From: Streptomyces leeuwenhoekii
GTDB taxonomy: Bacteria; Actinomycetota; Actinomycetes; Streptomycetales; Streptomycetaceae
DNA: 64,000 nucleotides
Reading direction: 5' to 3'
Assembly: GCF_001013905.1 (NCBI RefSeq)
Contig: NZ_LN831790.1
Coordinates: 6,400,001 to 6,464,000, forward strand
Shown here: one piece after another, positions 34,123 through 42,546 of the stretch
Layout of the letters: each line of letters begins with the position of its first letter
Position numbering within the stretch: the stretch's first letter is position 1
The notes under the pieces: model-generated
Told to the model about the DNA's origin: nothing
What the model saw: the letters and a program-made list of their open reading frames with translations, nothing else
Databases searched by the model: none
Position numbers and translations under genes: made by a program

Positions 34123-34710
34123 ATGCCTTATCTCACGCGTGCGGTCCTCCCGGCCGGGACGCTCTCCCGCACTCCGCAGCCCGCCCTTCCCGCCGGTGAC
34201 GGCCTGGTCCTGCGCCCCTGGCGGACCGAGGACGCGCCCGCCGTCTTCCACGCCTTCCAGGACCCGGCGATGCACCAGTGGCACATCCGCACCGCCGACT
34301 CCGAGGACGAGGCCCGGGGCTGGATAGCCGAGTGGCAGCAGGCCTGGGCGCAGGAGCGCAACGTCCAGTGGGCGGTGGCCGACGCGGCCGACGACCGGCT
34401 GCTCGGCAGGGTCGCGCTGCGCAACGTCCTGCTCGGCGATGGTGTGGCCGAGGTCGCCTACTGGACGGTGGCCGAGGCCCGCGGCCGGGGAGTCGCGGCC
34501 CGGGCCACGGCGGCGCTCGCCCACTGGGCCCTCGACGAGATCGGTTTCCACCGCCTGGAGCTCACCCACTCCGTCCATAACCAGGCGTCCTGCCGGGTCG
34601 CGGGGAAGGCCGGATTCGGCCTGGAGGGCACCAAGCGCAGCGCACTGCGCCACCCCGACGGCTGGCACGACATGCACCTGCACGCGCGCGTGCGCGGCGA
34701 CGGCGCCTGA
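34123..34710 (+). CDS. GNAT-family N-acetyltransferase (RimJ/RimL-like)
   Basis: A 195-residue acetyltransferase of the RimJ/RimL subgroup. The acetyl-CoA site is at YWTVAEARGRGVAARATAAL (about residues 110-130), and ELTHSVHNQASCRVAGKAGF matches the family's final helix and strand. Such enzymes acetylate N-termini of ribosomal proteins, antibiotics or other amines. Start ATG 34123 is preceded by AGGAT; ATG 34114 in frame is an alternative. A strong terminator separates it from the convergent flavoprotein gene. Confidence 0.88.
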   Translation: MPYLTRAVLPAGTLSRTPQPALPAGDGLVLRPWRTEDAPAVFHAFQDPAMHQWHIRTADSEDEARGWIAEWQQAWAQERNVQWAVADAADDRLLGRVALRNVLLGDGVAEVAYWTVAEARGRGVAARATAALAHWALDEIGFHRLELTHSVHNQASCRVAGKAGFGLEGTKRSALRHPDGWHDMHLHARVRGDGA

Positions 34711-34742
34711 GCGCTCGTGGGGGGCGCGGGGCGACGCATCTC

Positions 34743-34772
34743 GGGGGCGCCCGGTTTTCACCGGGCGCCCCC
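34743..34772. terminator. Bidirectional terminator
   Basis: Twelve-base perfect arms (34743-34754 and 34761-34772) around the loop TTTTCA, between the convergent acetyltransferase and siderophore-interacting protein genes. Confidence 0.8.
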
Positions 34773-34782
34773 AGGATGACCC

Positions 34783-35625
34783 CTACGCGGCGTGCGCCCT
34801 CTCCTGCTCCGCCTCGATCCGCGCGTTCCACTCCCGCTTCGACGCCTGCCAGCCGTCCTCGTTGTGGCCGAGGCGCCAGTAGCCGGAGATGGACAGGTCC
34901 TCGCGCGGGATCCCGCGCTCCACCCGCAGCAGGCGGCGCAGTTCCTTCACGCAGCCCGCCTCGCCGTGCACGAAGGCGTGCACCCGCCCCTCGGGGAAGT
35001 CCAGGGAGCGCACGGCCTCGACCAGGGCCTCGCCGACCGGCCGGGTGCCGCGGTGCAGCCAGACCACCTCCATGTCGGAGTCGATCTTCTGCTCCTCCTC
35101 CGGGCCCGCGACCTCCACGAAGGCGTGGGCGCGGACGCCGTCGGGCAGCGACTCCAGGGAGCGGGCGATCGCGGGCAGGGCGCTCTCGTCACCGGCGAGC
35201 AGATGCCAGTCGGCGGCGGGGTCGGGGGCGTAGGCGCCGCCCGGGCCCATGAAGCGCACCGTCTCGCCCGGGCGGGCCCGCAGCGCCCAGGGGCCGGCCA
35301 GCCCCTCGTCGCCGTGGATGACGAAGTCCAAGGTCAGCTCGCGGTGCTCGGCGTCCCAGTGACGGACGGTGTACGTCCGGGTCACCGGCCACTGCTCACG
35401 CGGGAACTCCGCCCGGATCCGCTCCATGTCGAAGGGCTCGGGGTAGGTGGCGCCGCCGACGGGGAACAGGAGCTTCACGTAGTGGTCGGTGCAGGTGTCC
35501 GCCGAGAAATCGGCGAGTCCCTCGCCGCCGAGGACCACGCGCTGCATGTGCGGGCTCAGCCGCTCGGTGCGGACCACCCGTGCGGAATAGGGCTTCCGCG
35601 GCTTGCGTACCGGTCGGTCTGCCAT
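34783..35625 (-). CDS. Siderophore-interacting protein (FAD-dependent ferric-siderophore reductase)
   Basis: A 280-residue member of the SIP/ViuB family, which reduces ferric siderophores in the cytosol to release iron. The FAD-binding domain (about 15-130) shows MQRVVLGGEGLADF and the RTYTVRHWD flavin motif. The NAD(P)H-binding domain follows (WHLLAGDESALPAIARSL). The C-terminal segment SGYWRLGHNEDGWQASKREW is characteristic. The ATG at 35625 is followed upstream by an 18-base palindrome like an iron-regulator box, so derepression under iron limitation is expected. No siderophore biosynthesis gene is adjacent. Confidence 0.93.
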   Translation of the reverse strand: MADRPVRKPRKPYSARVVRTERLSPHMQRVVLGGEGLADFSADTCTDHYVKLLFPVGGATYPEPFDMERIRAEFPREQWPVTRTYTVRHWDAEHRELTLDFVIHGDEGLAGPWALRARPGETVRFMGPGGAYAPDPAADWHLLAGDESALPAIARSLESLPDGVRAHAFVEVAGPEEEQKIDSDMEVVWLHRGTRPVGEALVEAVRSLDFPEGRVHAFVHGEAGCVKELRRLLRVERGIPREDLSISGYWRLGHNEDGWQASKREWNARIEAEQERAHAA

Positions 35626-35646
35626 GACGGCCTCCCTGCTCCTGGA

Positions 35647-35664
35647 CTTAGGTTTACCTAAGTT
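35647..35664 (-). promoter_or_regulatory. Iron-box-like palindrome upstream of the siderophore-interacting protein
   Basis: A perfect 18-base palindrome (ACTTAGGTTTACCTAAGT) lies 22 bases before the start codon. It contains the TTAGGT/ACCTAA half-sites of DmdR/IdeR boxes, but with a shorter centre than the 19-base consensus. Confidence 0.6.
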
Positions 35665-35809
35665 AGCATCCCCATCCTCCTCTACACCGCATGGAGCGGC
35701 ACTCGCGTTTCCCTCGCGCGCCCTCGCGCGGCACGGGTCCGCAGAGTACGGCTTCCCCTGGCGGGCCGGGTGATTCGCGCTCAGCGCGCACGGGTTGCGC
35801 GGCGCGGGT

Positions 35810-36742
35810 TCACGCGGTCAGCGTCGCCAGCAGCCGCTCCAGGGACCCGCCCAGCCCCCAGCGGGCCGCGAGCGTCTCCAGTGCGGCCGGGTCGCGCGGG
35901 GCGCGCGGCACGGCGGTGTCGACGTCCGGCAGGGGTACGTCGTCGGCCACCCGTACGACCTCGGGGGCGACGGCGAGGTACGGCCGGGCCTCCGTCAGGC
36001 GCCTGCGCTGCGCCGGTGTGAGCTTGGCCGCCGGGTCGCCGACCGCGGCCATGATCCCGGCCAGGTCGCCGAACTCGGCGAGCAGCTTGGCTGCCGTCTT
36101 CTCGCCGATCCCGGCCACTCCGGGCAGCCCGTCGCTCGGGTCGCCCCGCAGCAGGGCCAGGTCGGCGTAGCCCCGCCCGTCGACGCCGTACTTCTCGCGC
36201 AGGACGGCCTCGTCGGTGAGCTGGAGCGTCCCGACGCCCTTGACCGGGTACAGCACGCGGACGCCGCGCCGGTCGTCGACGAGCTGGTACAGGTCGCGGT
36301 CGCCGGTGACGATGTCGACCGGGCCCCGGGCGCGGGCGGTGTAGGTGCCGATCACGTCGTCGGCCTCGTACTCCGGCACGCCCACGCGGGCGATGCCCAG
36401 CGCGTCGAGGACGGCCTCGATGACCGGCACCTGCGGCGACAGCGTGTCGGGCACCTGCTCCTCGTCCGGTCCCGCCGTGCGCTCCTCGGCGACGCGGTGG
36501 GCCTTGTAGGTCGGGATCAGCTCGACCCGCCACCGCGGGCGCCAGTCGGCGTCCATGCAGGCCACGAGGTGGTCGGGGCGGTGGTCCTTCACCAGGCGGT
36601 CGATGAAGTCCAGCAGGCCGCGCACGGCGTTCACCGGCGTGCCGTCCGGGGCCTTCACGGACTCCGGGACGCCGAAGTAGGCGCGGAAGTAGAGGGATGC
36701 GGTGTCGAGGAGCATCAGTCGTCCGGTCACGCCTCGCATCAT
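35810..36742 (-). CDS. 5'-3' exonuclease, PolA N-terminal-domain type
   Basis: A 310-residue stand-alone 5'-3' exonuclease/flap nuclease like the N-domain of DNA polymerase I. Metal-binding acidic residues are visible in LLDTASLYFRAYF, in the YEADDVIGTYT segment and in TGDRDLYQLV. The helix-3-turn-helix that grips DNA is in GVAGIGEKTAAKLL. In bacteria with such extra copies it probably removes RNA primers or processes Okazaki fragments. The start is uncertain: adjacent ATGs at 36742 and 36739 fit best, and a GTG at 36730 has a GAGG too close to be useful. It is divergent from the betaine transporter operon. Confidence 0.88.
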   Translation of the reverse strand: MMRGVTGRLMLLDTASLYFRAYFGVPESVKAPDGTPVNAVRGLLDFIDRLVKDHRPDHLVACMDADWRPRWRVELIPTYKAHRVAEERTAGPDEEQVPDTLSPQVPVIEAVLDALGIARVGVPEYEADDVIGTYTARARGPVDIVTGDRDLYQLVDDRRGVRVLYPVKGVGTLQLTDEAVLREKYGVDGRGYADLALLRGDPSDGLPGVAGIGEKTAAKLLAEFGDLAGIMAAVGDPAAKLTPAQRRRLTEARPYLAVAPEVVRVADDVPLPDVDTAVPRAPRDPAALETLAARWGLGGSLERLLATLTA

Positions 36743-36943
36743 GCCGCAGGTGAGGGGCGGTCCCCGGCGCGGCACGTGAGGAGGGGAGTTCCCCTGAGGT
36801 CCGGCGTCGTGTGACCCGGGTCACTCCCGTGTTTGGGTCGGGGGCGACGGGGCAGGCGCGCTCCCGGGTCGAAGCTTGTTGCTCAATTCAACTGTTAGCC
36901 AGGCTTCGTATCCCTGTCCTTGTCCCCGAGCCAAGAGGTCAGC

Positions 36944-38032
36944 GTGTCAGCGAGGCTTGAGGCCGAACATCTCTTCAAGGTGTTCGGCAGAAAACCGGAT
37001 CAGGCAGTCGAACGGCTGCGCAAGGGCGCCGACCGGGAGGAACTGCGCGCCGACGGGATCACGGCGGCCGTCATCGACGCCTCCTTCACCGTGGAGCCCG
37101 GCGAGATCTTCGTCGTCATGGGACTGTCCGGATCCGGCAAGTCCACACTGCTGCGCATGCTCAACGGGCTGCTGGAGCCCACCGCCGGGCGCGTCCGCTT
37201 CGGCGGCCAGGACCTCACCGAACTCGGTGACCGAGGGCTGCGCGAGGTCCGCTCCACGAAGATCAGCATGGTGTTCCAGCACTTCGCGCTCTTCCCGCAC
37301 CGCAGCGTCCGCGAGAACGCCGCCTACGGCCTGGAAGTGCAGGGCGTGCCCCGCGCCGAGCGCGAACGCCGCGCCGACGAGGCGCTCGCCCTGTGCGGCC
37401 TGGCCGGCTGGGAGAAGTCCTGGCCCGACGAGCTGTCCGGCGGCATGCAGCAGCGCGTCGGACTCGCCCGCGCGCTCGCCACCGACGCCGACCTGCTGCT
37501 GATGGACGAGTCCTTCAGCGCGCTCGACCCGCTGATCCGCCGTGACATGCAGGACCAGTTGCTGGAGCTGCAGAAGACCCTGAAGAAGACGATCGTCTTC
37601 ATCACCCACGACCTCAACGAGGCCATGCGCCTGGGCGACCGCGTCGCCGTCATGCGCGACGGCCGGATCGTGCAGCTCGGCACCGCGCAGGACATCCTGA
37701 TGCGGCCCGCCAACGACTACGTCGCCTCCTTCACCCAGGACGTCGACCGCTCCCGCGTCCTGACGGCCGGCGCCGTCATGGACCGCGAGGTGCGCGGCGA
37801 CGAGGCCGGCTGCGACTGCGAGACCGCCACCCCCGCCACCCCGTTCGTCGAGCTGTGCGCCATCAGCGCCCGTGTGCCGCACCCCGTGGCCGTGCTGGAC
37901 GAGGGCGGCGAACTGGTCGGGGTGGTGCCGCGGCAGCGTCTGGTCGGCTTCATCGGAGACGAGCAGGCCGCCCCCGGCACCTGCGACTCCACCCGGCGCC
38001 AGGGCGGCGGGAAGGTGATGGCCCATGCCTAG
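36944..38032 (+). CDS. Glycine betaine/proline-type ABC transporter, ATP-binding subunit (ProV/OpuAA)
   Basis: A 362-residue ATPase. Walker A is GLSGSGKST (about 61), the signature reads ELSGGMQQRVGLARAL, Walker B is LLLMDESFSALDPL, and the switch is ITHD. The N-terminal HLFKVFGRKPDQAVERLRKG is typical of the ProV/OpuAA branch. The C-terminal region (about 265-355) is CBS-like but shortened (VPHPVAVLDEGGELVGVVPR). Such domains tune the transporter to ionic strength. Start GTG 36944 is preceded by AAGAGG. The 3' end overlaps the next gene by 8 bases. Import of compatible solutes under osmotic stress is the likely role. Confidence 0.93.
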   Translation: MSARLEAEHLFKVFGRKPDQAVERLRKGADREELRADGITAAVIDASFTVEPGEIFVVMGLSGSGKSTLLRMLNGLLEPTAGRVRFGGQDLTELGDRGLREVRSTKISMVFQHFALFPHRSVRENAAYGLEVQGVPRAERERRADEALALCGLAGWEKSWPDELSGGMQQRVGLARALATDADLLLMDESFSALDPLIRRDMQDQLLELQKTLKKTIVFITHDLNEAMRLGDRVAVMRDGRIVQLGTAQDILMRPANDYVASFTQDVDRSRVLTAGAVMDREVRGDEAGCDCETATPATPFVELCAISARVPHPVAVLDEGGELVGVVPRQRLVGFIGDEQAAPGTCDSTRRQGGGKVMAHA

Positions 38033-40640
38033 GATCCCGCTCGGCGACTGGGTCAACGACGCGGTCGACTGGCTGCTCGGTCACGTCTCCTGGTTCTTCG
38101 ACTTCCTCAAGTCCGTCTTCACCGGTACCTACGACGGCATCAACGCCGTCCTCCAGGCCCCCGAGCCCCTGCTGCTGGCGGGGATCTTCGCGGTACTGGC
38201 CTTCTGGCTGCGCGGCACGCTCGCCGGTGTCCTCGCCTTCGTGGGATTCGCGTTCATCGACTCCCTCGAACTGTGGGAGGACGCGATGGTCACCCTGTCG
38301 CTGGTCCTCGTCGCCACGATCATCGCCCTGGTCGTCGCGGTGCCCCTGGGTATCTGGGCGGCGCGCTCCGACCGCGTCAGCGGCCTGCTCCGGCCGGTGC
38401 TGGACTTCATGCAGACGCTGCCCGCGATGATCTACCTCATCCCGGCGATCCTCTTCTTCGGCACCGGCGCCTCCGCGGGCATCGTCGCCACCCTGATCTT
38501 CGCGCTCGCCCCCGGTGTGCGGATGACCGAGCTCGGCATCCGCCAGGTCGACGAGGAACTGGTCGAGGCGGCCGAGGCGTTCGGCACCACCCGCCGCAAC
38601 ACCCTGCTGCGGGTCCAGTTGCCGCTGGCGCTGCCCACCGTGATGGCGGGCGTCAACCAGGTGATCATGCTGGGGCTGTCCATGGCCGCCATCGCCGGCA
38701 TGGTCGGCACCGGCGGCCTCGGCGGAGACGTCAACGAGGCCATCGGCCAGCTCAACGTCGGGCTCGGCTCCGAGGCCGGTGTCGCCATCGTGATCCTCGC
38801 GATCTACCTGGACCGGATGACCAGTGCCCTCGGCACCCAGGTCTCGCCGCTCGGCCGCCGCGCCGCGGCCCGGGCCCGGGCCGCGCAGGGCCTGAAGATC
38901 TGGTCCTACCGGCCGCGCCCGCAGATCGCCGTCGTCGGTGTCGTGGTCCTCGCGCTGGTCGCGGGCGGCATGGGCGTGTTCGGCGGCAGCGGCGGCTCCG
39001 CCGGTGCCGCCGGCAGCGAGAACGTCGGCCAGGGCAAGAAGATCAGCATCGGCTACATCCCCTGGGACGAGGGCATCGCCTCCACCTACCTGTGGAAGGA
39101 GGTCCTCGAACAGCGCGGCTACCAGGTCGAGACCAAGCAGCTCGACGCCGGTCCGCTCTACACCTCCCTCGCCCAGGGCAACATCGACCTGCAGACCAAC
39201 GCCTGGCTGCCGACCACCCACTCCCCGTACTGGAAGAAGTACGGCGACCGGCTCGACGACCTCGGCACCTGGTACGGCCCGACCTCCCTGGAGCTGTCCG
39301 TCCCCTCCTACGTGAAGGGCGTCGACTCCCTGGAGGACCTCAAGGGCAAGGCCGGTCTCTTCGGCGGCGAGATCACCGGCATCGAGCCCGGCGCGGGCGA
39401 GATGTCCATGCTGAAGAACACGGTCCTCGGCCAGTACGGCCTGGACAAGGAGTACAAGGTCGTCGACAGCTCCACCCCGGCCATGCTGGCCGAGCTGAAG
39501 CGGGCCTACAGCAAGAAGGAACCGATCGTCGTCACGCTGTGGTCGCCGCACTGGGCGTACAACGACTACGACCTGAAGAAGCTGAAGGACCCCAAGGGCG
39601 CCTGGGGCAAGGGTGACGGCCTGCACACGCTCTCCCGCAAGGGCTTCGCGCAGGACAACCCCGTCGTCGCGCAGTGGATGAAGGACTTCCGGCTCGACGA
39701 GAAGCAGCTCACCAGCCTCGAGGCCGAGATCAACAAGGCCGGCAAGGGCCGCCAGCAGGACGCCGTGCGCGCCTGGCTGAAGGACAGCCCCGGCCTCGTC
39801 GACCGGCTCGCCCCGGTCGACTCCGGCTCCGGCGCCACCCCCGCCGAGGCCGAGCGCCCCCTGGACGTGGCCTGGTTCCCCTGGGACGAGGACATCGCCG
39901 TCACCCACCTGTGGAAGAACGTCCTGGAGCGGCGCGGCTACCGGCTCAACCTGAAGCAGATGGACGTCGGTCCGGTCTACACCGGCCTGGCCTCCGGCGA
40001 CCTCGATCTCAACTTCGACGCCTGGCTGCCGCACGCCCAGAAGAACTACTGGGACAAGAGCAAGGACGACCTCACCGACCTGGGGACGTGGTACGAGCCG
40101 ACCTCGCTGGAGATCGCCGTGCCCTCGTACGTCAAGGACGTGAAGTCCATGGCGGACCTCAAGGGCAAGGCCGACCGGTTCGACGGCAGGATCATCGGCA
40201 TCGAGCCGGGCACCGGCCAGATGAACATCCTGAAGAAGCAGGTCCTGCCCGGGTACGGCCTGGACGAGGAGTACGAGGTCGTCGACGGCTCCACCCCTGC
40301 GATGCTGGCCGAGCTCAAGCGGGCCTACGCCGAGAAGAAGCCCGTCGCTGTCGTGCTGTGGTCGCCGCACTGGGCGTACACCGAGTACGAGCTCACCAAG
40401 CTCCGGGACCCGAAGAAGCTCTGGGGCGAGGGGAACACCATCCACACCATCGCGAGCGAGAAGTTCCCCGAGCAGTACCCGCAGCTCACCGAGTGGATCA
40501 AGAACTTCCGGATGAGCGAGGAAGAGCTCGGCAGCCTGGAGAGCGAGATCAAGGACCGCGGCCAGGGACATGAGCAGGAGGCCGTCGCCGCCTGGCTGGA
40601 GGAGCACCCGGACATGGTCGGCCGGATGACTCCGCGGTAG
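38025..40640 (+). CDS. Betaine-type ABC transporter: permease fused to two tandem substrate-binding domains
   Basis: The 871-residue protein joins a ProW-like permease to two OpuAC-like binding domains. Residues about 1-300 hold the membrane helices and the EAA loop (EELVEAAEAFGTTRRNTLL). A further helix lies at about 305-325. Binding domain 1 spans about 338-605 and domain 2 about 610-871. Both keep the aromatic ligand cage: NAWLP/DAWLP, TWYGP/TWYEP and LWSPHWAY. This places two binding sites per polypeptide outside the cell, four per dimeric transporter. Fusions with one domain (OpuABC type) are well known, and a duplicated domain is less usual. The ligands are probably glycine betaine, choline or similar, and the two sites may differ. 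Confidence 0.93.
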   Translation: MPRIPLGDWVNDAVDWLLGHVSWFFDFLKSVFTGTYDGINAVLQAPEPLLLAGIFAVLAFWLRGTLAGVLAFVGFAFIDSLELWEDAMVTLSLVLVATIIALVVAVPLGIWAARSDRVSGLLRPVLDFMQTLPAMIYLIPAILFFGTGASAGIVATLIFALAPGVRMTELGIRQVDEELVEAAEAFGTTRRNTLLRVQLPLALPTVMAGVNQVIMLGLSMAAIAGMVGTGGLGGDVNEAIGQLNVGLGSEAGVAIVILAIYLDRMTSALGTQVSPLGRRAAARARAAQGLKIWSYRPRPQIAVVGVVVLALVAGGMGVFGGSGGSAGAAGSENVGQGKKISIGYIPWDEGIASTYLWKEVLEQRGYQVETKQLDAGPLYTSLAQGNIDLQTNAWLPTTHSPYWKKYGDRLDDLGTWYGPTSLELSVPSYVKGVDSLEDLKGKAGLFGGEITGIEPGAGEMSMLKNTVLGQYGLDKEYKVVDSSTPAMLAELKRAYSKKEPIVVTLWSPHWAYNDYDLKKLKDPKGAWGKGDGLHTLSRKGFAQDNPVVAQWMKDFRLDEKQLTSLEAEINKAGKGRQQDAVRAWLKDSPGLVDRLAPVDSGSGATPAEAERPLDVAWFPWDEDIAVTHLWKNVLERRGYRLNLKQMDVGPVYTGLASGDLDLNFDAWLPHAQKNYWDKSKDDLTDLGTWYEPTSLEIAVPSYVKDVKSMADLKGKADRFDGRIIGIEPGTGQMNILKKQVLPGYGLDEEYEVVDGSTPAMLAELKRAYAEKKPVAVVLWSPHWAYTEYELTKLRDPKKLWGEGNTIHTIASEKFPEQYPQLTEWIKNFRMSEEELGSLESEIKDRGQGHEQEAVAAWLEEHPDMVGRMTPR

Positions 40641-40671
40641 ACGCCGCGACCGCCTCACCGGCGCCGCCCGA

Positions 40672-40712
40672 GGGGCGGGTCCCCGTGCCGCCCGGGCATG
40701 GGGACCCGCCCC
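40672..40712 (+). terminator. Terminator of the betaine transporter operon
   Basis: Seventeen-base arms (40672-40688 and 40696-40712, one G-T pair) with a 7-base loop, followed by TTCG. Confidence 0.7.
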
Positions 40713-40755
40713 TTCGCCGTACGGCCGAGGGGCCCGCCCCTTCGCCGTACGGCCG
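40705..40755. repeat. 23-base direct repeat, two copies
   Basis: Copies at 40705-40727 and 40733-40755 (period 28) share CCCGCCCCTTCGCCGTACGG plus CCG. The first copy overlaps the right arm of the terminator, so this may be a duplicated terminator arm. Confidence 0.6.
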
Positions 40756-41260
40756 CCCCGTTCACCTGCCCTCGCCCCCGACCCCACCGGTGCGTACCGC
40801 CGTGTCGTGCGTCCACGTTCGTGTGACCCCGCCGGGGCCGCGTGACCACGGTCGTGTGATGATCTCGTGTGGCCGCCGCGGGTGCTCACCCCCCGTGGCG
40901 CGACCGCTGCGCGCCGTACGGCCGCCGCCCGCCGGGTGACCCGCCGGGGGAGGGCACGGCGTGGATCCGGACGACCACCCGGTGCCACGCCCCGCCCTGG
41001 CCTTCCCGCCCCGGGGCGCGTGGGGACGGGCGGGAACATACGGGCCCGCCCGGGCCTTGAACCGAAGACGTGCCCGCGACGCCGCGCCAGGGCGGCGATC
41101 GGGTGGCGCGAACTGTGAGGTGCCGGTCGCCGTGACGTGACATCGATGTGACGGGCGCATGAAACGGTTTGCCGAACATGCGTAGGGTGCAGAGAAGTCA
41201 GAAGAGGACCGCCCGACGACGGGCGGCGGCACGGCGACGGGCGGAGGAGGGAGCCGAGCG

Positions 41261-41830
41261 ATGGGCGACCACAAAGAGCAGCCCCTTCGGGTGGGCGCGG
41301 CCGTCCGGCGGCGGCGCCGGGCCCTGGAGCTGACCCTCGCCGTCGTGGCCGAGCGCAGCGGCCTGTCCGTGCCCTTCCTCAGCCAGATCGAGAACGACCG
41401 GGCCCGGCCCAGCACCAGCTCTCTGGAGAAGGTCGCCGACGCCCTGCGCACCACCGCCGTGGAACTCCTCGCCGCCGCCGACCCCGCGTGCAGCGTGGAC
41501 GTGGTCCGGGTGGAGGACCCCGAGCCGCCGTTCGAGCCCCGGGTGCGGTCCCTGGTGCGCGGGCACCACCAGATGCACGCCTCGGAGTTCACCGGCGACC
41601 ATGACGCGGGCCGCGAACTGCAGTACCGCAACGACCAGTTGATGTACGTCGCCGAGGGCGCGGTGGAGATCGAGGCCGAGGGGCGCGCCTACCGGCTCGG
41701 CCGCGGCGACACCCTGTACCTCACCGGCGGGGTCCGGCACCGCTGGCGGGCGACGGTGCCCGAGACCCGGCTGATCGTCGTCGCCGTCGCCGAGCACATC
41801 GAGGCGGTGCGCAACCGGCCGCGCCCATGA
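41261..41830 (+). CDS. XRE-family regulator with C-terminal cupin domain
   Basis: A 189-residue regulator. An XRE-type helix-turn-helix (about 10-70, RRALELTLAVVAERSGLSVP and LSQIENDRARPS) is followed by a cupin domain (about 105-180, with GAVEIEAEGRAYRLGRGDTL and a HRW segment). This architecture (SutR/PuuR-like) usually senses a small metabolite through the cupin. Start ATG is preceded by GAGGAGGGAG. The stop overlaps the ATG of the next gene (ATGA), so the two are coupled. The ligand is unknown, and the neighbour suggests a metal-chelate or cofactor connection. Confidence 0.9.
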   Translation: MGDHKEQPLRVGAAVRRRRRALELTLAVVAERSGLSVPFLSQIENDRARPSTSSLEKVADALRTTAVELLAAADPACSVDVVRVEDPEPPFEPRVRSLVRGHHQMHASEFTGDHDAGRELQYRNDQLMYVAEGAVEIEAEGRAYRLGRGDTLYLTGGVRHRWRATVPETRLIVVAVAEHIEAVRNRPRP

Positions 41831-42546
41831 GGGCCGTCTCCCTGGTGCCGTCGCTGACCGAGGCGGTGGCCCGCACGGTCCCCGGTGTGCTGGCCGGTGC
41901 CACCGACTGGTGCACGCACCCGGCCGGCCTGGACGTCGTACGCGTGGGCGGCACCAAGAACCCGGACACCGCACGGATCGTCTCCCTGGCCCCCGATCTG
42001 GTGATCGCCAACGAGGAGGAGAACCGCGTCCCCGACCTCGACGCCCTGCGCGCGGCGGGCATCGGCGTACTGGTGACGCACGTGCGCACGGTCCCGCAGG
42101 CGTTCGAGGAACTGGCCCGGGTGCTGGCCGCGTGCGGCGTCCGTACCCGGCCGCGCTGGCTGGAGGAGGCCGAGGAGGTCTGGTCCGCGGCCGAGCCGCC
42201 CGGGCACCGTACGACGGCGGTCGTGCCGGTCTGGCGCCGGCCGTGGATGGTGCTCGGCCGGGACACCTTCGCCGGCGACGTCCTCGCCCGCCTCGGCGTC
42301 GACCACCTGTACTCCGGGCACGCCGACCGCTATCCGAGGGTGCCCGTCGAGGAGCTGCGGGCGGCCCGCCCGGACCTCGTGGTCCTCCCCGACGAGCCCT
42401 ACCGTTTCACCGCCGCCGACGGCCCCGAGGCCTTCCCCGGGCTGCCCTGCGCGCTCGTCAGCGGACGGCACCTCACCTGGTACGGGCCGTCGCTGGTCCG
42501 GGCCCCTCAGGTGCTGGGACGGGCGCTGCGAGCAGCGCGCCGCTGA
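41827..42546 (+). CDS. BtuF-like helical-backbone metal/cofactor-binding protein without signal peptide
   Basis: A 239-residue protein of the cobalamin/haem/siderophore-binding fold. It begins MRAVSLVPSLTEAVARTVPG, the first strand and helix of BtuF-like proteins, and later has RVGGTKNPDTARIVSLAPDLVIA. Unlike ABC-transporter receptors it has no signal peptide or lipobox and would stay in the cytosol. It is translationally coupled to the XRE-cupin regulator, so the pair may sense or handle one ligand. The last 74 bases overlap the convergent transporter gene. The ligand is unknown. Annotation as a cobalamin-binding protein would rest on fold alone. Confidence 0.85.
   Translation: MRAVSLVPSLTEAVARTVPGVLAGATDWCTHPAGLDVVRVGGTKNPDTARIVSLAPDLVIANEEENRVPDLDALRAAGIGVLVTHVRTVPQAFEELARVLAACGVRTRPRWLEEAEEVWSAAEPPGHRTTAVVPVWRRPWMVLGRDTFAGDVLARLGVDHLYSGHADRYPRVPVEELRAARPDLVVLPDEPYRFTAADGPEAFPGLPCALVSGRHLTWYGPSLVRAPQVLGRALRAARR

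Larger units (their letters stand above)
40641..41260. other. 620-base intergenic region
   Basis: No supportable gene. It starts with the transporter terminator and a 23-base direct repeat. A long G/C-rich stretch follows with CCGCCG runs and no ribosome-binding site. The last 100 bases are less G/C-rich (GTGACATCGATGTGACG, GAAACGGTTTGCC) and are the likely promoter zone of the XRE-cupin gene, with TAGGGT at 41183-41188 as a possible -10 element. Confidence 0.5.

Noticed and set aside
40641..41200. Short Arg/Pro frames in the 620-base gap
   Set aside because: No start signal, no protein-like hydrophobic pattern, and composition typical of G/C-rich non-coding sequence.
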